Assembly: GCF_902809845.1 (NCBI RefSeq)
Contig: NZ_CADDWI010000008.1
Coordinates: 806,001 to 870,000, forward strand
Reading direction: 5' to 3'
DNA: 64,000 nucleotides
Origin: Chelativorans sp. Marseille-P2723
GTDB lineage: Bacteria > Pseudomonadota > Alphaproteobacteria > Rhizobiales > Rhizobiaceae
Shown one piece after another: positions 27,031-36,002 of the stretch. Below the pieces are notes generated by a model that did no database searches, had not been told where the DNA came from, and saw only the letters and a list, made by a program, of their open reading frames with translations. Within the stretch, counting starts at the first letter, position 1, and each line of letters opens with the position of its first letter. A program made the translations under genes and the position numbers.

Positions 27031-28023
27031 GTGGCCAACGTGACGGAGCAGGATGCCGCAAGCGCAATCGAGAAAGCGTCGCAACAGATAGTCGATCTTT
27101 GCTGCGAGGCTCTTGAAGCGGAGGCTGCGGCTGTCGCAGCTTATGCTGTGCGGCGTGATCCGGGTTTGGAAAGGGCTGTCCGCCTGCTTCGCGATGCAAA
27201 GGGTACGACGATCGTTTCAGGCGTCGGCAAGTCCGGCCATATTGCTCGAAAGATTGCCTCCACACTCCGTTCCATAGGCAAGCCGGCCATCTTCCTGCAC
27301 GCCACGGAGGCAAGCCACGGTGATCTTGGAGTGGTGGGAGAGGGAAGCGCTGCCATCATTATTTCGAATTCCGGCGAAACACCGGAGCTGTCCGATCTGC
27401 TCCACTATTGCCGGCACCACTCCGTTCCCATCATTGCCATTACGTCCAGCCCAGAAAGTACGCTCGGCCGCCACGCCCACGTGGCACTTGCCTACGGCTC
27501 GGTCAGCGAGGTCTGCCCCAACGGGCTGGCCCCCACCACCAGCACCACGCTCGCGCTTGCCATTGGAGATGCGCTTGCCGTTGGGTTGGCGACGCTTCTT
27601 GGCTCGACTGCGGAAACCTTCCGGCGCTTCCATCCCGGCGGCAAGCTGGGCGCGCGGCTGCTGCGCGTGGCGGATGTCATGCGGACCGGTGATGCGCTGC
27701 CCATTGTTTCGGCTGAAACTCCCATGCACGAGACGGTGATCACCATGTCTGCGAAAGGCTTCGGCGTGGCTATCGTATCCGCTGGGGACCGGGCGGTAGG
27801 CCTCATCACCGATGGCGATATGCGACGCAATGTCGAGCGCCTGTGGAACTGCAAAGCGGGAGACATCATCCAGGGCAAGCCGCTTGCCACGGAGCCGGAC
27901 CTTCTTGTCACCGAGGCATTGGAGCGCATGAGGCTGCACAGCATCACCTCTCTTATCGTCGAGGATGCCAGCGGAAGACTGGTGGGCCTCCTGCACATCC
28001 ATGACTGCTTGAGAGCGATCTAG
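27031..28023 (+). CDS. Arabinose-5-phosphate isomerase, KpsF/GutQ family
   Basis: A 330-residue SIS-CBS protein that interconverts ribulose 5-phosphate and arabinose 5-phosphate, the first step to Kdo. The SIS domain (about 40-175) has VSGVGKSGHIARKIASTLRSIG, HGDLGVVGEGSAAIIISNSGETPEL and the TSTTLALAIGDALAVGL helix. Two CBS motifs fill residues 210-330. The start is GTG 27031 with GGCGGAGGAG; an ATG is absent. In E. coli the paralogue gutQ belongs to the glucitol operon, while here it lies 20 kb from the PTS genes, so a Kdo role is equally possible. Confidence 0.92.
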   Translation: MANVTEQDAASAIEKASQQIVDLCCEALEAEAAAVAAYAVRRDPGLERAVRLLRDAKGTTIVSGVGKSGHIARKIASTLRSIGKPAIFLHATEASHGDLGVVGEGSAAIIISNSGETPELSDLLHYCRHHSVPIIAITSSPESTLGRHAHVALAYGSVSEVCPNGLAPTTSTTLALAIGDALAVGLATLLGSTAETFRRFHPGGKLGARLLRVADVMRTGDALPIVSAETPMHETVITMSAKGFGVAIVSAGDRAVGLITDGDMRRNVERLWNCKAGDIIQGKPLATEPDLLVTEALERMRLHSITSLIVEDASGRLVGLLHIHDCLRAI

Positions 28024-28166
28024 GCCACCTCCAGTTCGGTTATGGACTCCGCTGGCGGGTGACGAGGGCGGCGCGTTTGTGCTAGCGCATGGCGTTGATG
28101 GCGGTCTCCACCGCCTTGGGCGCAAAGATACCAGCCCTATGATCTGCCAAGAGCGTTGGATTGGCC

Positions 28167-29111
28167 ATGTCGAGTCCCGAGATTATTGCGATGGGGGAAC
28201 CCATGGTCGAGTTCAACCAGGCTCTCGACAAGGGGCATTACCTCTTCGGTCACGGGGGAGATACGTCCAATTGTGCCATCGCAGCGGCGAGAGCCGGAGC
28301 CTCAGCCGGCTATTTCACCGCGCTCGGCGACGATGCGTTCGGCGACAGCTTCATGCAGCTTTGGGAAGAAAACGGTGTCGACGCTTCCCATGTCCTGCGC
28401 AATCCTGAAGCCCACACCGGCGTCTACTTTGTCACGCACGGCCCTGAGGGGCATGATTTCACCTATCTGCGTGCAGGTTCTGCGGCAAGCAGGATCACGC
28501 CGAAGGACGTTCCCGCCGCCTATCTTAGAAAGGCGCGGGTTTTGCATGTTTCCGGTATCAGCATGGCCATAAGCGAGAGCGCGTGTGACGCAGTCTTCGA
28601 AGCAATCCGGATGGCACGGGAAGCTGGCGTGCTCGTCTCGTTCGACACGAACCTGCGGCTGCGGCTCTGGCCGCTCCCGCGGGCGCGGGCAGTCATTGAA
28701 GCGGCGGCCGAGCTTTGTGACATCGCCTTGCCGGGAATGGACGATGCCCGCCAACTGACTAGCTTGGAGGACCCCGATGCAATTGTCGATCACTATCTTT
28801 CGCTCGGCGCCAAAGTGGTTGCGCTGACGCTGGGCAGAGGGGGCTGTCTTGTCGCTACTGGCAAAGAGCGGCGCCGGATATCTGGTATTCAGGTGCAAGC
28901 TGTTGACGCAACTGGTGCGGGCGACGCGTTCGACGGCAATTTTCTTGCTGAATATCTCCGTACTGCCGACGCTATTTCTTCAGCGCATTTTGCCAATGTC
29001 GCGGCGGCGCTTTCAACCCTGCGCTATGGCGCAGTAACCCCCATGCCCTACCGGGAGGATGTCCTCGCCTTCATGGAGAGCCTGCAAGGCGATGCCAGTG
29101 GGCTGGAGTGA
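28167..29111 (+). CDS. PfkB-family sugar kinase, 2-keto-3-deoxygluconate kinase-like
   Basis: A 314-residue ribokinase-fold enzyme. It has the N-terminal GGDTSNCAIAAARAG motif and the C-terminal PfkB signature VDATGAGDAFDGNFL with catalytic Asp in GAGD. The first motif with MGEPMVEFNQ is closest to KdgK, which phosphorylates 2-keto-3-deoxygluconate for the Entner-Doudoroff route. The ATG at 28167 follows a TTG at 28161 in the same frame; the ribosome site is weak for both. The gene stands between kpsF and a DUF454 gene, without uronate genes nearby. Confidence 0.85.
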   Translation: MSSPEIIAMGEPMVEFNQALDKGHYLFGHGGDTSNCAIAAARAGASAGYFTALGDDAFGDSFMQLWEENGVDASHVLRNPEAHTGVYFVTHGPEGHDFTYLRAGSAASRITPKDVPAAYLRKARVLHVSGISMAISESACDAVFEAIRMAREAGVLVSFDTNLRLRLWPLPRARAVIEAAAELCDIALPGMDDARQLTSLEDPDAIVDHYLSLGAKVVALTLGRGGCLVATGKERRRISGIQVQAVDATGAGDAFDGNFLAEYLRTADAISSAHFANVAAALSTLRYGAVTPMPYREDVLAFMESLQGDASGLE

Positions 29112-29120
29112 TAAAGCGGC

Positions 29121-29504
29121 ATGCGCGCCGTCTGGTTGATATTGGGGTTGACCTTCACGCTCTTCGGGGTTGCCGGAGTGGCGCTGCCGCTGGTGCCGAC
29201 GACGCCCTTCCTGCTGCTTGCCGCCTACGCCTTTACGCGCAGTTCGCCCCGGCTTCATGCTTGGCTGATCGGGCATCCCCGTTTCGGGCCACTCATCACA
29301 AACTGGCAGCATCACGGCAGCATTGACAAGCAGAGCAAGATCATGGCCGTCGTATTTATGGCCGCAACCCTTCTTTTGTCGTGGTTGCTCGGTGTGAAGG
29401 CTCTCGTTCTTGTCATACAAGCTGCCGTGCTTGGATGTGTGGCAATTTTCATCCTGTCGCGGCCAAGCGGTCCCCGCTTGAGGAAAGGCGGCGGCGAACG
29501 GTAG
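29121..29504 (+). CDS. YbaN/DUF454 family inner-membrane protein
   Basis: A 127-residue membrane protein of the DUF454 family. The signature is LGLTFTLFGVAGVALPLVPTTPFLLLAAYAF followed by FTRSSPRLHAWLIGHPRFG, with two more hydrophobic stretches near the C terminus and a basic tail. Function is unknown across the family. It begins 9 bp after the kinase stop and is probably co-transcribed. Confidence 0.88.
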   Translation: MRAVWLILGLTFTLFGVAGVALPLVPTTPFLLLAAYAFTRSSPRLHAWLIGHPRFGPLITNWQHHGSIDKQSKIMAVVFMAATLLLSWLLGVKALVLVIQAAVLGCVAIFILSRPSGPRLRKGGGER

Positions 29505-29508
29505 CTGC

Positions 29509-30294
29509 TCAGATGCTTTGAAGCAGCCCTCCATCGACACGCACGATGCTGCCGGTGATGTAGGACGCTCGTGCGCTGGCGAGGAACGCGACGACATTGG
29601 CATATTCCTCCGGCGTCCCGGTCCGCCCGCTGGGAATGGCTGCTGTGGCTGCAGCTTCCACCTCCTTCACGCTTCGCCCCTCACGCTTTGCCTGCTGCTC
29701 GTTCAGGAAGCTGAGGCGGGCGGTCGCAATGCGCCCGGGCACGACGATATTGGCCGTGACGCCATCCTTGGCGATCTCGCGCGATATGGTCTTCGACCAC
29801 CCGACAAGCGTCGATCGCAGCGCATTGGAAAGGCCGAGATTGGGAATTGGGGAGATGACGCCGGACGAGGTCGAGGTGATGACGCGACCCCATTTGCGTT
29901 CCCGCATGCCGGGAAGCACCGCATCCGTCAAAGCTATCACCGAGAGCACCATTGCCTCGAATTGCTGGCGCCAAAGGTCCGGCTCCTGGCCGGAACCCGT
30001 CGTTGGCGGCGGGCCTCCCGTATTGTTGATCAGAATGTCCACAGGGGCGAAGGTGCCTTCCACTTGCGTCAGCACCCATGGAATTACCTCAATATCGGCC
30101 AGGTCCCACGTCACGGCCATTGCCTTGCCGCCAGCGGCGCGGATGGCTTCCGCCGTAGCTTCCGTCTTCGCCTCGTTGCGTCCGGCACACGCAACCTGCA
30201 CACCCTCCGCGGCCAAGGCATGAGCAATGGCGCCGCCAAGGCCGCCGCTGGCACCCAAAACTAGAGCCGTCCTGCCTTCTAAGCCCAGATCCAT
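29509..30294 (-). CDS. Short-chain dehydrogenase/reductase lacking the YxxxK motif
   Basis: A 261-residue SDR. The nucleotide-binding motif is GASGGLGGAIA (about 14-24) and LINNTGGPPP is the NNAG-type segment. The usual catalytic Tyr-x3-Lys is not seen: the aligned stretch reads LSNALRSTLVGW, with Ser and Arg in place of Tyr and Lys. The C-terminal YITGSIVRVDGG is normal. I set the start at 30294 because GAGGAGGAG lies upstream; 30327 lacks a site. It may be a divergent reductase or a non-redox member. The substrate is unknown. Confidence 0.88.
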   Translation of the reverse strand: MDLGLEGRTALVLGASGGLGGAIAHALAAEGVQVACAGRNEAKTEATAEAIRAAGGKAMAVTWDLADIEVIPWVLTQVEGTFAPVDILINNTGGPPPTTGSGQEPDLWRQQFEAMVLSVIALTDAVLPGMRERKWGRVITSTSSGVISPIPNLGLSNALRSTLVGWSKTISREIAKDGVTANIVVPGRIATARLSFLNEQQAKREGRSVKEVEAAATAAIPSGRTGTPEEYANVVAFLASARASYITGSIVRVDGGLLQSI

Positions 30295-30519
30295 GCTGAT
30301 CTCCTCCTCACTCCAATGCATCGCCACGCTGCCGGATGCCGCGCGCCTGGAACTCTATTCCGGCGGATGCAGGAGATAAACAACCATCTGCGGGATTGGC
30401 AGCGGCGTCTGTAATTCTTCCGGCAGAATGTTCTTCCTCCAGGCGCAGGAAAAACTTTAAGCTCAAAATATGTTGACGCGATCGCGCTATCACAACTAAC
30501 GTTCCCTCAACACGACGGG

Positions 30520-31719
30520 ATGGCGGATAGGGAGCCGCGGTTCCACATGCCGAAATTCGCGCGACGGATCACCCATACCTCTAAAAAGAGCTACGGCATG
30601 TTCGCCAAGGCGGCGGGGCTTGCAAAAGAGGGCCGCGACCTTATCCATCTGGAACTTGGACAGCCGGTCCACGACACGCCCGAACACATCAAACAGGCCA
30701 CGATGGACGCATTGCGGGCCGGTCATGTGCATTACAGCGATCTTCAAGGAATCCCTCAGCTCCGCGAGGCGCTGTCCGCCAAGGTGCGGGACTATAACGG
30801 TGTTAATGTCTCCGCGTCCGAGATCCTGGTGACGAACGGCCTTACCCAGGCATCATTCGCCGCGTTCATGGCACTCCTGGATGAGGGCGATGAAGCGATC
30901 CTGCTCGAACCCTATTATCCGCAGCATGTGGGGAAGGTGGAGATGGCCGGCGCGACGCCTGTCATGGCTCCGCTCGGCAAGGCGGCGGGCTTCGCCATCC
31001 GCAGGGAACTGATCGAGCCATTGATTACGCCGCGCACACGCGTGATCGTGCTCGTAAATCCGTGCAACCCGACGGGCCGCGTGTATTCTCGCGAAGAGCT
31101 TCAGGTGCTCGCCGATCTCGCCATCGAGCATGATCTGGCGGTTGTATCCGACGAGGTCTACGAGCAGATCGTCTTCGATAATGCCCGCCATGTAAGCATC
31201 GCTTCACTGCCCGGCATGAGAGAGCGCACCGTCACCATGTTCGCTTTCACCAAGGCTTATGCGATGGATGGCTGGCGGCTCGGTTATCTGGCCGCGGACA
31301 AGTCCATGATCCCCGCGCTCATGAAAATCACAACGACCGAGGTCACCCACGTCAACACCTTCATCCAGTATGGCGCGCTCGCGGCTGTAACTGGACCGGC
31401 CTCCATATTGGAAGAGATGGTGGAGGATGATCGCCGCAAGCGCGATCTCGTGGTAAGGCGACTAAATCAGATGCCGGGCGTCGTATGCCCCAGGCCCGAA
31501 GGTACCATCTACGCCTTTCCGGATATTAGCGGCACCGGCCTGACGTCGCAGGCCGCAGCGGATGCCATTCTGGAGGATGTCGATGAAGTAGTGGAGGCGG
31601 GTAGCTTCTACGGTGCGCGCGGGGAGAACCATCTTCGCATCTGCTTTGGCTCGCAGAGCTACGAGCGCTTGGAGGAGGCGATGGAGAGGCTCGGCAGGTT
31701 CTTCAATTCGCTGGGATGA
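30520..31719 (+). CDS. Class I/II pyridoxal-phosphate aminotransferase
   Basis: A 399-residue fold-type I aminotransferase of the aspartate/aromatic group. It contains VTNGLTQASFAAF, the NPCNPTGRVYSREEL motif, SDEVYEQIVFD and the PLP lysine in FAFTKAYAMDGWRLGY. The C-terminal Arg that binds the substrate carboxylate is in HLRICFG. Alternative starts are 30520 and 30547; neither has an ideal ribosome site. It runs toward the kynureninase-like gene. It may supply the 2-oxo acid for the IorAB enzyme at 36.5 kb, but that is inference. Confidence 0.9.
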   Translation: MADREPRFHMPKFARRITHTSKKSYGMFAKAAGLAKEGRDLIHLELGQPVHDTPEHIKQATMDALRAGHVHYSDLQGIPQLREALSAKVRDYNGVNVSASEILVTNGLTQASFAAFMALLDEGDEAILLEPYYPQHVGKVEMAGATPVMAPLGKAAGFAIRRELIEPLITPRTRVIVLVNPCNPTGRVYSREELQVLADLAIEHDLAVVSDEVYEQIVFDNARHVSIASLPGMRERTVTMFAFTKAYAMDGWRLGYLAADKSMIPALMKITTTEVTHVNTFIQYGALAAVTGPASILEEMVEDDRRKRDLVVRRLNQMPGVVCPRPEGTIYAFPDISGTGLTSQAAADAILEDVDEVVEAGSFYGARGENHLRICFGSQSYERLEEAMERLGRFFNSLG

Positions 31720-31810
31720 AGCGGCCTGTCGTCCGCGCGGCGGTGTCCTCCCTCGGCCGCGCCGGTTGGTGAACAGGTTTGATGCGGCCGGCGGGCTTCC
31801 GATACCAGGA

Positions 31811-32962
31811 TCATGACCCGGTCAGCAGTTCACGTAGCCCTGAAAAAAGCCGTTCCACACCCGCTTCCGTGGTGATCGTGCCCGCAGACAGGCGCAGGAT
31901 ACGATTGCGGCAGTCGGCAAAAACACCGCGCTTGCGCAAGCCATCCACGATCTGCTCCGGCTCCACACTCTCCGGCAGGCGCAGCATCACGCTGCCGCCG
32001 CGTCGCTCAGTCTTCCTCGGGCTTGCAAGCGAAAGGCCCATCCTGCCCGCTTCCTCGATGATCATGGCACTAAGCCTTCTGTTATGCGCAAGCATTGCGT
32101 CCAGCTCTTGCGAAGCGTGCCATTTCAAGGCTGGCACCGAACCAACACAGGCGAGCACGGATGGCGTGCCATGGTCGAAACGCCGTGCGTCCCTTGCGTA
32201 GCTGAATGCGTCCAGATCCCAGGAAAAGATATTCTCCTGGCTGAACCAGCCGCGCAGTTCCGGACGGCATCTGTCAAGTAATGGCTCCGCCACATGGACG
32301 ACGCCTGCTCCGGGCGTGCCGCATAGCCACTTGAGCGTCGTTGATACGGCAAAATCCACTGGCGGATCATCGACGCGGAAAGGCAGGAGCCCGGCCCCTT
32401 GGGTGATATCCACGCCAATGAGGCTCCCCATGCGCCGGCCGTGCTCCACCAACGCGGCGAGGTCCGGCCGGTGCGAACTGGTGGAGGTGACGAAGGTCAC
32501 AAGCGCAACGCCCACGCTTTCGTCCCACCGGGCGATTAAATCTTCGTCGAGCACCCAGTCCTCCCCCCCGCGCTTCGGCACCGTGTCGAGCGTGAAGCCC
32601 AAGCGCGGCGCAAGGCCTGAAAGCAGGAAGTGGAGGCTCGGGAAGCAGTCTGCGGCCACCAGCAACCGCTTGCCGTTCAGATGTTCCGCAGGCAGTGCAC
32701 CGATGATGCTGTAAAGTGCGGTGGTGACGTTCTCCGCCGTGGTCAGCGTACCGGCTGGCGCTGCAATAAGCCGGCTCCAAAGACGGATAAATTCCTGGCG
32801 CTTGGCAAGAGCACGTGTCCACTGGCCATCGTCAAATGCGCCCCAGCCATGGGAAAAATCGGACAAGGCGGCCGCCATGGCTTCGGCTTTTCCGGGATAC
32901 ATGCCGATGGAGTGATAGAGGAAGTAGGCGGAACCGTCAGCGGGGATTGTATTTCCACTCAT
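31811..32962 (-). CDS. Class V aminotransferase/kynureninase-like PLP enzyme
   Basis: A 383-residue fold-type I PLP enzyme similar in layout to kynureninase: HSIGMYPGKAEAM, SHGWGAFDDGQW, TTAENVTTALYSII, VTSTSSHRPDLAAL, GVDITQGAGLLPF, and the PLP lysine in STTLKWLCGTPG. Kynureninases cleave kynurenine or related beta-oxo amino acids to anthranilate or analogues plus alanine. It is last in a minus-strand unit with an amino-acid permease and binding protein (37 bp between its start and the permease stop). The nearby cyclase belongs to the kynurenine formamidase superfamily, so a kynurenine-like substrate is plausible but unproven. Confidence 0.82.
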   Translation of the reverse strand: MSGNTIPADGSAYFLYHSIGMYPGKAEAMAAALSDFSHGWGAFDDGQWTRALAKRQEFIRLWSRLIAAPAGTLTTAENVTTALYSIIGALPAEHLNGKRLLVAADCFPSLHFLLSGLAPRLGFTLDTVPKRGGEDWVLDEDLIARWDESVGVALVTFVTSTSSHRPDLAALVEHGRRMGSLIGVDITQGAGLLPFRVDDPPVDFAVSTTLKWLCGTPGAGVVHVAEPLLDRCRPELRGWFSQENIFSWDLDAFSYARDARRFDHGTPSVLACVGSVPALKWHASQELDAMLAHNRRLSAMIIEEAGRMGLSLASPRKTERRGGSVMLRLPESVEPEQIVDGLRKRGVFADCRNRILRLSAGTITTEAGVERLFSGLRELLTGS

Positions 32963-32999
32963 GGCGTTATTCTCCCTCGGCCAGGCAGGATAGCCTCGC

Positions 33000-33677
33000 T
33001 CATCGTGCTGTCATCTGTGTCTTGCCCCGCTCTTCCAGGTGGCTCACCAGGCGCACCAGTGGCAGCAGAAAGGCCAGATAGATGAGCGCAGCGCCAATCA
33101 GCGGGGTGGGGTTTGCCATAAGGGCCTGCGCGTCGGTCGCCTGTTTTAGAAGGTCGGGCATGGCAACCACCGAGGCAAGCGCCGTATCCTTGTAGATGGA
33201 CACGCAATTGCTGGTGAGCGGTGGAATGACGACGCGCAGTGCCTGCGGAAGAATCACCTTGCGCATGGTGGTCCAGAAATTGAGGCCGAGCGCCGCCGCC
33301 GCTTCGAACTGCCCGCGAGGGATGCTCTCGATACCTGCGCGGCAGACCTCGGCGGTAAAGGCGGATAGCACCATCGATAGGGCGAGCGTCGCGGAGGTGA
33401 ATGATGAGAAACGCAAGCCAATGAAGGGCAGCGCGTAATAGATCAGAATGAGCAGCACGAGGATCGGCATCGCTCGCAATACATCGATATAGCCGATGGC
33501 GAAGAGCCGGATGGGTGTGGGTCCGTAAAGCCGCATGAGGCAGACAAGGAGCCCTGCAATGCCGCCGAAGACGATACTCGCGCAGCCAAGAAGAAGCGTG
33601 TTGCCTATCCCGCGCATCAGCATCGGGAAGGAGCGAACGAGTATCTCCCAGTTGAAGAAAGTGCTGATCAGGTCCAT
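33000..33677 (-). CDS. Polar amino-acid ABC transporter permease
   Basis: A 225-residue His/Glu/Gln/Arg/opine-type permease. It has about five membrane segments and the EAA loop IPRGQFEAAAALGLNFWTTM. The start at 33677 (MDLISTFFNW) begins at the first membrane helix; the frame upstream to 33797 is not protein-like. A second permease and an ATPase are not encoded nearby, so it either homodimerises and borrows an ATPase or the operon is incomplete. Confidence 0.9.
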   Translation of the reverse strand: MDLISTFFNWEILVRSFPMLMRGIGNTLLLGCASIVFGGIAGLLVCLMRLYGPTPIRLFAIGYIDVLRAMPILVLLILIYYALPFIGLRFSSFTSATLALSMVLSAFTAEVCRAGIESIPRGQFEAAAALGLNFWTTMRKVILPQALRVVIPPLTSNCVSIYKDTALASVVAMPDLLKQATDAQALMANPTPLIGAALIYLAFLLPLVRLVSHLEERGKTQMTAR

Positions 33678-33808
33678 CGCGGTACAAAATAGGACTGGAG
33701 GGATTGCTTTCCGCCTTCCGCCAGCGAGGCCTGTGGCCGCAATGCTGACGCTGCGGCTGCACCGGCCGCTTCCTGGCCGGTGCACCGCGTCACGCAAGAC
33801 GCGTAGGA

Positions 33809-34603
33809 CTATTCTGGCTGCGGCACGGGCATGGGTGTCACCGTGCTGGTACCCGGATCAGGGTCAACGCCGAACCACTTCCGGTGAATTTCGGCGAGCG
33901 TGCCATCCTCCTTCATCTCGGAAATGGCGTCATTGACCTTTTCAAGCAGAGGGTGATCCTTGCGCGTCATCATCGCAAAGCGCTCGCCTGTCGGAATGCG
34001 AACGAGGATTTTCAGGCCCGGCATCTGCGTCATGGCATACTGGAAGCCGGCGATTTCGCCCGCCCCGCCTTCTATGCGCCCGTTCTGAACTTCCAGAAGC
34101 AGGTCCTGCTGGGCGTTGTAGCTGCGTACTTCGGCAATGCCGAGCTCCTCCTTGTTCTCGTTCGCCCAGCGATCCCCGGTCGTGCCGGCAACGACACCGA
34201 TCACCTTGCCCTTCAGATCCTCCAGCGAACTGACATCGGAGTCCTCGCGGCCTACCACCGTTCCGTCGCTATCGTAATAGGGCTGGGTGAACGATTGATT
34301 TTGTAGCCTTTCGTTCGTGACCGAAATCGAAGAGATGGCAAAATCTATGCGCCCGGAGCTGGTTGCGGCAAACAGGGCCTGAAAGCCCATATCCTGAAAT
34401 TCCACTTCCATGCCGAGGCGCTCAGCGACGCCCTCTGCCACCTCAATCTCGAAGCCCTGGAAATTGCCGCTCTCGGTCTTGAACTCCCAAGGCGGGTTCG
34501 ATGGATATGCACCTACGATAATCTTGTCCTGGGCGATGGCGGATGCAGTAGCCGCCAGGGCGAAAGCCGCCGCAATCAATGCCCTCAAGTAGCCAAATCT
34601 CAT
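33809..34603 (-). CDS. Polar amino-acid ABC transporter substrate-binding protein
   Basis: A 264-residue binding protein of the SBP_bac_3 family. The signal peptide is about residues 1-24 (cut after TASAIA). The mature part shows IIVGAYPSNPPWEFKTESG, GFEIEVAEGVAERLG, SGRIDFAISSISVTNERL, a GTTGDRWA loop and KDHPLLEKVNDAI near the C terminus. Members bind amino acids or small carboxylates in the periplasm. It is first in the minus-strand unit that ends with the kynureninase-like gene. Confidence 0.92.
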   Translation of the reverse strand: MRFGYLRALIAAAFALAATASAIAQDKIIVGAYPSNPPWEFKTESGNFQGFEIEVAEGVAERLGMEVEFQDMGFQALFAATSSGRIDFAISSISVTNERLQNQSFTQPYYDSDGTVVGREDSDVSSLEDLKGKVIGVVAGTTGDRWANENKEELGIAEVRSYNAQQDLLLEVQNGRIEGGAGEIAGFQYAMTQMPGLKILVRIPTGERFAMMTRKDHPLLEKVNDAISEMKEDGTLAEIHRKWFGVDPDPGTSTVTPMPVPQPE

Positions 34604-34908
34604 GCCAGTCCTCCTCCTTCTGTTGCCCCTGGCGAGCAGAATTTACTCCCCGCGCAAGTCTCCCACGCTGCCGGCGGTCTTCCCTTACCAACGACGAATG
34701 TTTGTCAGAGGCGGGATGGTTCGCCGCGCTTCAAATGATCACGAGTCCGGGTAACGATCAATGAAAATCCTTCAAGCATGAAATTTCCGGTTCCGCGTGG
34801 GAAACGGAACTGAGACGAGCATCGCTCTTCCTCCCGGCGTCACCTTCGAACACCATGCCCGCTTCGATGCGGCAGCACAATCGCGGAATGGCTGGAACGG
34901 GCAAGTAT

Positions 34909-34920
34909 TTGCAAATGCAT
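34909..34920. promoter_or_regulatory. Operator-like site 1 (TTGCAAATGCAT)
   Basis: An imperfect inverted repeat TTGCA-AA-TGCAT in the middle of the divergent region. It matches the second site at 35029 in ten of twelve bases. It is a candidate target for the MarR regulator at 36003. Confidence 0.45.
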
Positions 34921-35028
34921 GTTTTGTCGATGTGTCTGCGCCGCCAGTCGTCCGAGTGGGCTGCCATAACTTGTGCTGTTCACACTGCCGCCGCCCTTCT
35001 TAAATCCTCGGTCAAACGGGAAATATAC

Positions 35029-35040
35029 TTGCAGATGCAA
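35029..35040. promoter_or_regulatory. Operator-like site 2 (TTGCAGATGCAA)
   Basis: A perfect inverted repeat TTGCA-GA-TGCAA directly after a possible -10 box (TATACT), about 92 bp before the cyclase ATG. A protein bound here would overlap the start of transcription, as expected for a MarR repressor. Confidence 0.5.
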
Positions 35041-35131
35041 ATAGACCCGCGTAGTCTTGCTTGCGGGAGCGATGTCCGGCTGGCACGGTTGAAGGGCAAC
35101 CGCCTGCCGGAATGCGTAGGGAGGAACAAGC

Positions 35132-35923
35132 ATGTCCGCAGCAGACACATTGGGCAAGTTAGCCGAGCTTCTTCTGAGCGGCGATATCGAGGTGGTTGAT
35201 CTTTCAGCACGGCTCGGGCCCGACACCCCACTGTTGAAACTGCCGCCGGAATTGGCGGTCGACACGCCGAAGATCGAAATTCACACGATCTCCGAGTATG
35301 ACGACAAGGGGCCGTTCTGGGCGTGGAAGTGGCTCAAGCTGGGCGAGCACTCGGGGACACATTTCGACGCGCCACACCATTGGATCACCGGCAGGGACTA
35401 TCCTGATGGCTACACTGACACGGTCCCCGTGAAAAATTTCGTGGCACCGGTTAACGTGATCGACTGCTCGAAAGAAGTCGCGGAGAATGCGGATTTTCTC
35501 TTGACCGCCGATGGTGTGCGCGCCTGGGAGGCCAAGCACGGCCCCATCGGCAAGGGCGAATGGGTGCTGATGCGCTCGGACTGGGACAGGCGCAACCGTT
35601 CGGAAGCGGAGTTCCTGAATGCCGACGAGAACGGCCCGCATTCCCCCGGCCCGACGGTGGATTGCATCGAATACATTCTTGAGCAAGGCGCAATCGGCTG
35701 GGGCACGCAGTGCATCGGCACGGATGCGGGCGCTGCGGGCGGAATGGAGCCGCCGTTCCCGGCGCACAACCTTCTGCACAAGGCCAACAGATACGGGCTT
35801 GCAAGCCTCTGCAACCTAGACAAGTTGCCGCCCAAGGGCGCCATCCTGATCGCCGCTCCTCTTAAGATTGCGGAGGGCACGGGCAGCCCCGTGCGCGCTC
35901 TGGCGCTCGTACCAAGGGCCTGA
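35132..35923 (+). CDS. Cyclase-family metal-dependent hydrolase (kynurenine formamidase superfamily)
   Basis: A 263-residue enzyme. Its metal signature HSGTHFDAPHH is at residues 73-83, and conserved IGTDAGAAGG and PFPAHNLLHKANRYG follow. Relatives include kynurenine formamidase, isatin hydrolase and cyclic-amide hydrolases. It begins with AGGGAGGAACAAGC before ATG 35132. It is followed by MarR and iorAB on the same strand, and the kynureninase-like gene is on the diverging unit. An isatin- or kynurenine-like substrate from indole breakdown is a reasonable guess, not shown. Confidence 0.85.
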   Translation: MSAADTLGKLAELLLSGDIEVVDLSARLGPDTPLLKLPPELAVDTPKIEIHTISEYDDKGPFWAWKWLKLGEHSGTHFDAPHHWITGRDYPDGYTDTVPVKNFVAPVNVIDCSKEVAENADFLLTADGVRAWEAKHGPIGKGEWVLMRSDWDRRNRSEAEFLNADENGPHSPGPTVDCIEYILEQGAIGWGTQCIGTDAGAAGGMEPPFPAHNLLHKANRYGLASLCNLDKLPPKGAILIAAPLKIAEGTGSPVRALALVPRA

Positions 35924-36002
35924 AGGCCCGGATTGCAGGCTGATCGCCTAGCTCTGGCAGCGTTTTAGGCAGATGGGCCTGCAGGATTGAAAAGGATCTT
36001 GA

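Larger units (their letters stand above)
34604..35131. other. Divergent regulatory region of the aromatic-acid cluster
   Basis: A 528-bp gap between the binding protein (minus) and the cyclase (plus). It contains two near-identical operator-like sites exactly 120 bp apart (34909 and 35029) and a TATACT box next to the second. No gene is supported; the open frames here have no ribosome sites or family marks. Confidence 0.6.

Noticed and set aside
33008-33014. CTGTCAT near the end of the amino-acid permease gene
   Set aside because: No second repeat at the right spacing and it lies inside a gene, so not a Pho box.
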